64,000 nucleotides of DNA, taken from the NCBI RefSeq assembly GCF_958295425.1, contig NC_081135.1, positions 20,840,180-20,904,179 of the forward strand. Direction: 5' to 3'. Of the stretch, positions 63,223 to 64,000 are shown in pieces (position 1 is the stretch's first letter; every line of letters begins with the position of its first letter). The notes under the pieces were generated by a model. The model was not told where the DNA came from, did not search any database, and saw only the letters and a list, made by a program, of their open reading frames with translations. The stretch is from Solea solea (taxonomy: Eukaryota > Chordata > Actinopteri > Pleuronectiformes > Soleidae). The translations under genes and the position numbers were made by a program.

Positions 63223-63872
63223 CTTTGCCTGCGTGTGTGTTCCATGAAAGGCCTTTGGTATTGGGATTACTTTGCAGGAAACTAGCCTCGGTATCGTCAG
63301 GAGTTTGAGCTCCGGGGCACATCGGTTGCCTTCTGATTGCATCAGTCATGTTAAAAGACAGAGCCTCAATCCTCTATAGGATGTAATCTATACTGATATA
63401 TCACTTGTCAATGAGGAAAGAAAAGCAATCCTCCTATAACCCAGAGGTTAATACACAGTTTCCTGTAGCATATACACAGAAAAAATTCACTGCTGCCACT
63501 GGAAATTGAATAATCAAAGAAGTACTAGTGTTTCAACATGTTTTGCCCAGAAACAACAATTTGTTTCTCCAAACTTACAGTAAATTTTTAAAAATGCTTA
63601 TATCTTAGTGCTGCATTAAAGGAAGCTCTAAGCTTTGATCAATATAGAGTTTTGGATGGTACAGTATAAAAATGTAACTAATTTATCTCACATTTCAGAC
63701 GCCATTGTATCTTTCAACACAGATCTACACTATGTGATTTCAAAGAGACTCAGGTCTATCAAGTGCCAACCAGGTCATCTTAAAATAAAGGCCACCATGG
63801 ATGACTGCCATCTTGTAGGCAACAAGAACATGTGTTAACATCATAACAAAAAACTCCACCTGAGAATGTCGT

Positions 63873-63890
63873 TAGAGAGAGAGAGAGAGA
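63873..63890. repeat. (GA)n run
   Basis: Short purine GA microsatellite near the window end. Confidence 0.8.
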
Positions 63891-64000
63891 ACGAAAGCAC
63901 AGTCAGTCACGCAGGCTAGGCGTCCAAATGGAAGTCGCTGGGCAGCTGCCAGCATATTACCACCTAGAGTGGTTAGTTTGCCACTTACTTTCCACCCGTT

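Larger units (their letters stand above)
60326..64000 (+). other. sema5b: Semaphorin-5 next intron (incomplete)
   Basis: Starts with donor GTATGC. No segment to the window end encodes the expected continuation of the Sema domain with proper splice sites, so the intron appears to run at least 3.7 kb past the window edge. It contains repeat pieces at 61055-61215 and 61340-61720, GAGT repeats near 61590, a palindrome at 63185 and a GA run near 63875. Confidence 0.65.

Overview
This is a gene-poor, AT-rich stretch of a vertebrate nuclear genome, most likely from a ray-finned (teleost, probably percomorph) fish. The evidence is: short exons with GT...AG introns; no operon-like gene packing; many microsatellites; and several diverged interspersed repeat types that I recognise as common in teleost genomes. 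These include tRNA-headed SINEs ending in a 'tataaatacagaccattt' tail, a retroposon ending in TGGA repeats, and TIR elements starting 'TTAAAGGTCC'. No CRISPR array, rRNA, bacterial gene or intact transposase/reverse transcriptase was seen.

Layout. (1) Bases 1-180 hold the last coding exon of an unidentified + strand gene, followed by clustered AATAAA signals and a TA repeat. (2) From about 0.3 to 43.9 kb I see no convincing coding sequence. The interval holds repeats, some conserved-element-like stretches, and one good candidate non-coding exon (8000-8064) that could be an upstream leader exon of the next gene. (3) From 43.9 kb onward lies the 5' part of a class 5 semaphorin gene, + strand, best match sema5b (sema5a not excluded). 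Three exons join in frame: 43888-44118 (start codon, signal peptide, mature N-terminus), 59717-59816 and 60280-60325 (start of the Sema domain). They give 110 codons from the ATG at 43935. Introns are 15,598 and 463 nt, and a third runs off the window end. The rest of the Sema, PSI, thrombospondin and membrane parts must lie beyond 64000.

The repeat landscape is the other content: three copies of a TGGA-tailed retroposon, three SINE pieces, a TIR element of about 1.1 kb, a second inverted-repeat element with a probable nested insertion and a relative at 61 kb, LINE-like 3' ends, and a local duplication. Three strong palindromes/hairpins not explained by these families (52.3, 56.3 and 63.2 kb) are the most distinctive unexplained signals. 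No new multi-gene system was found. Repeat family names come from recognition, not a database search, and boundaries are approximate unless stated.
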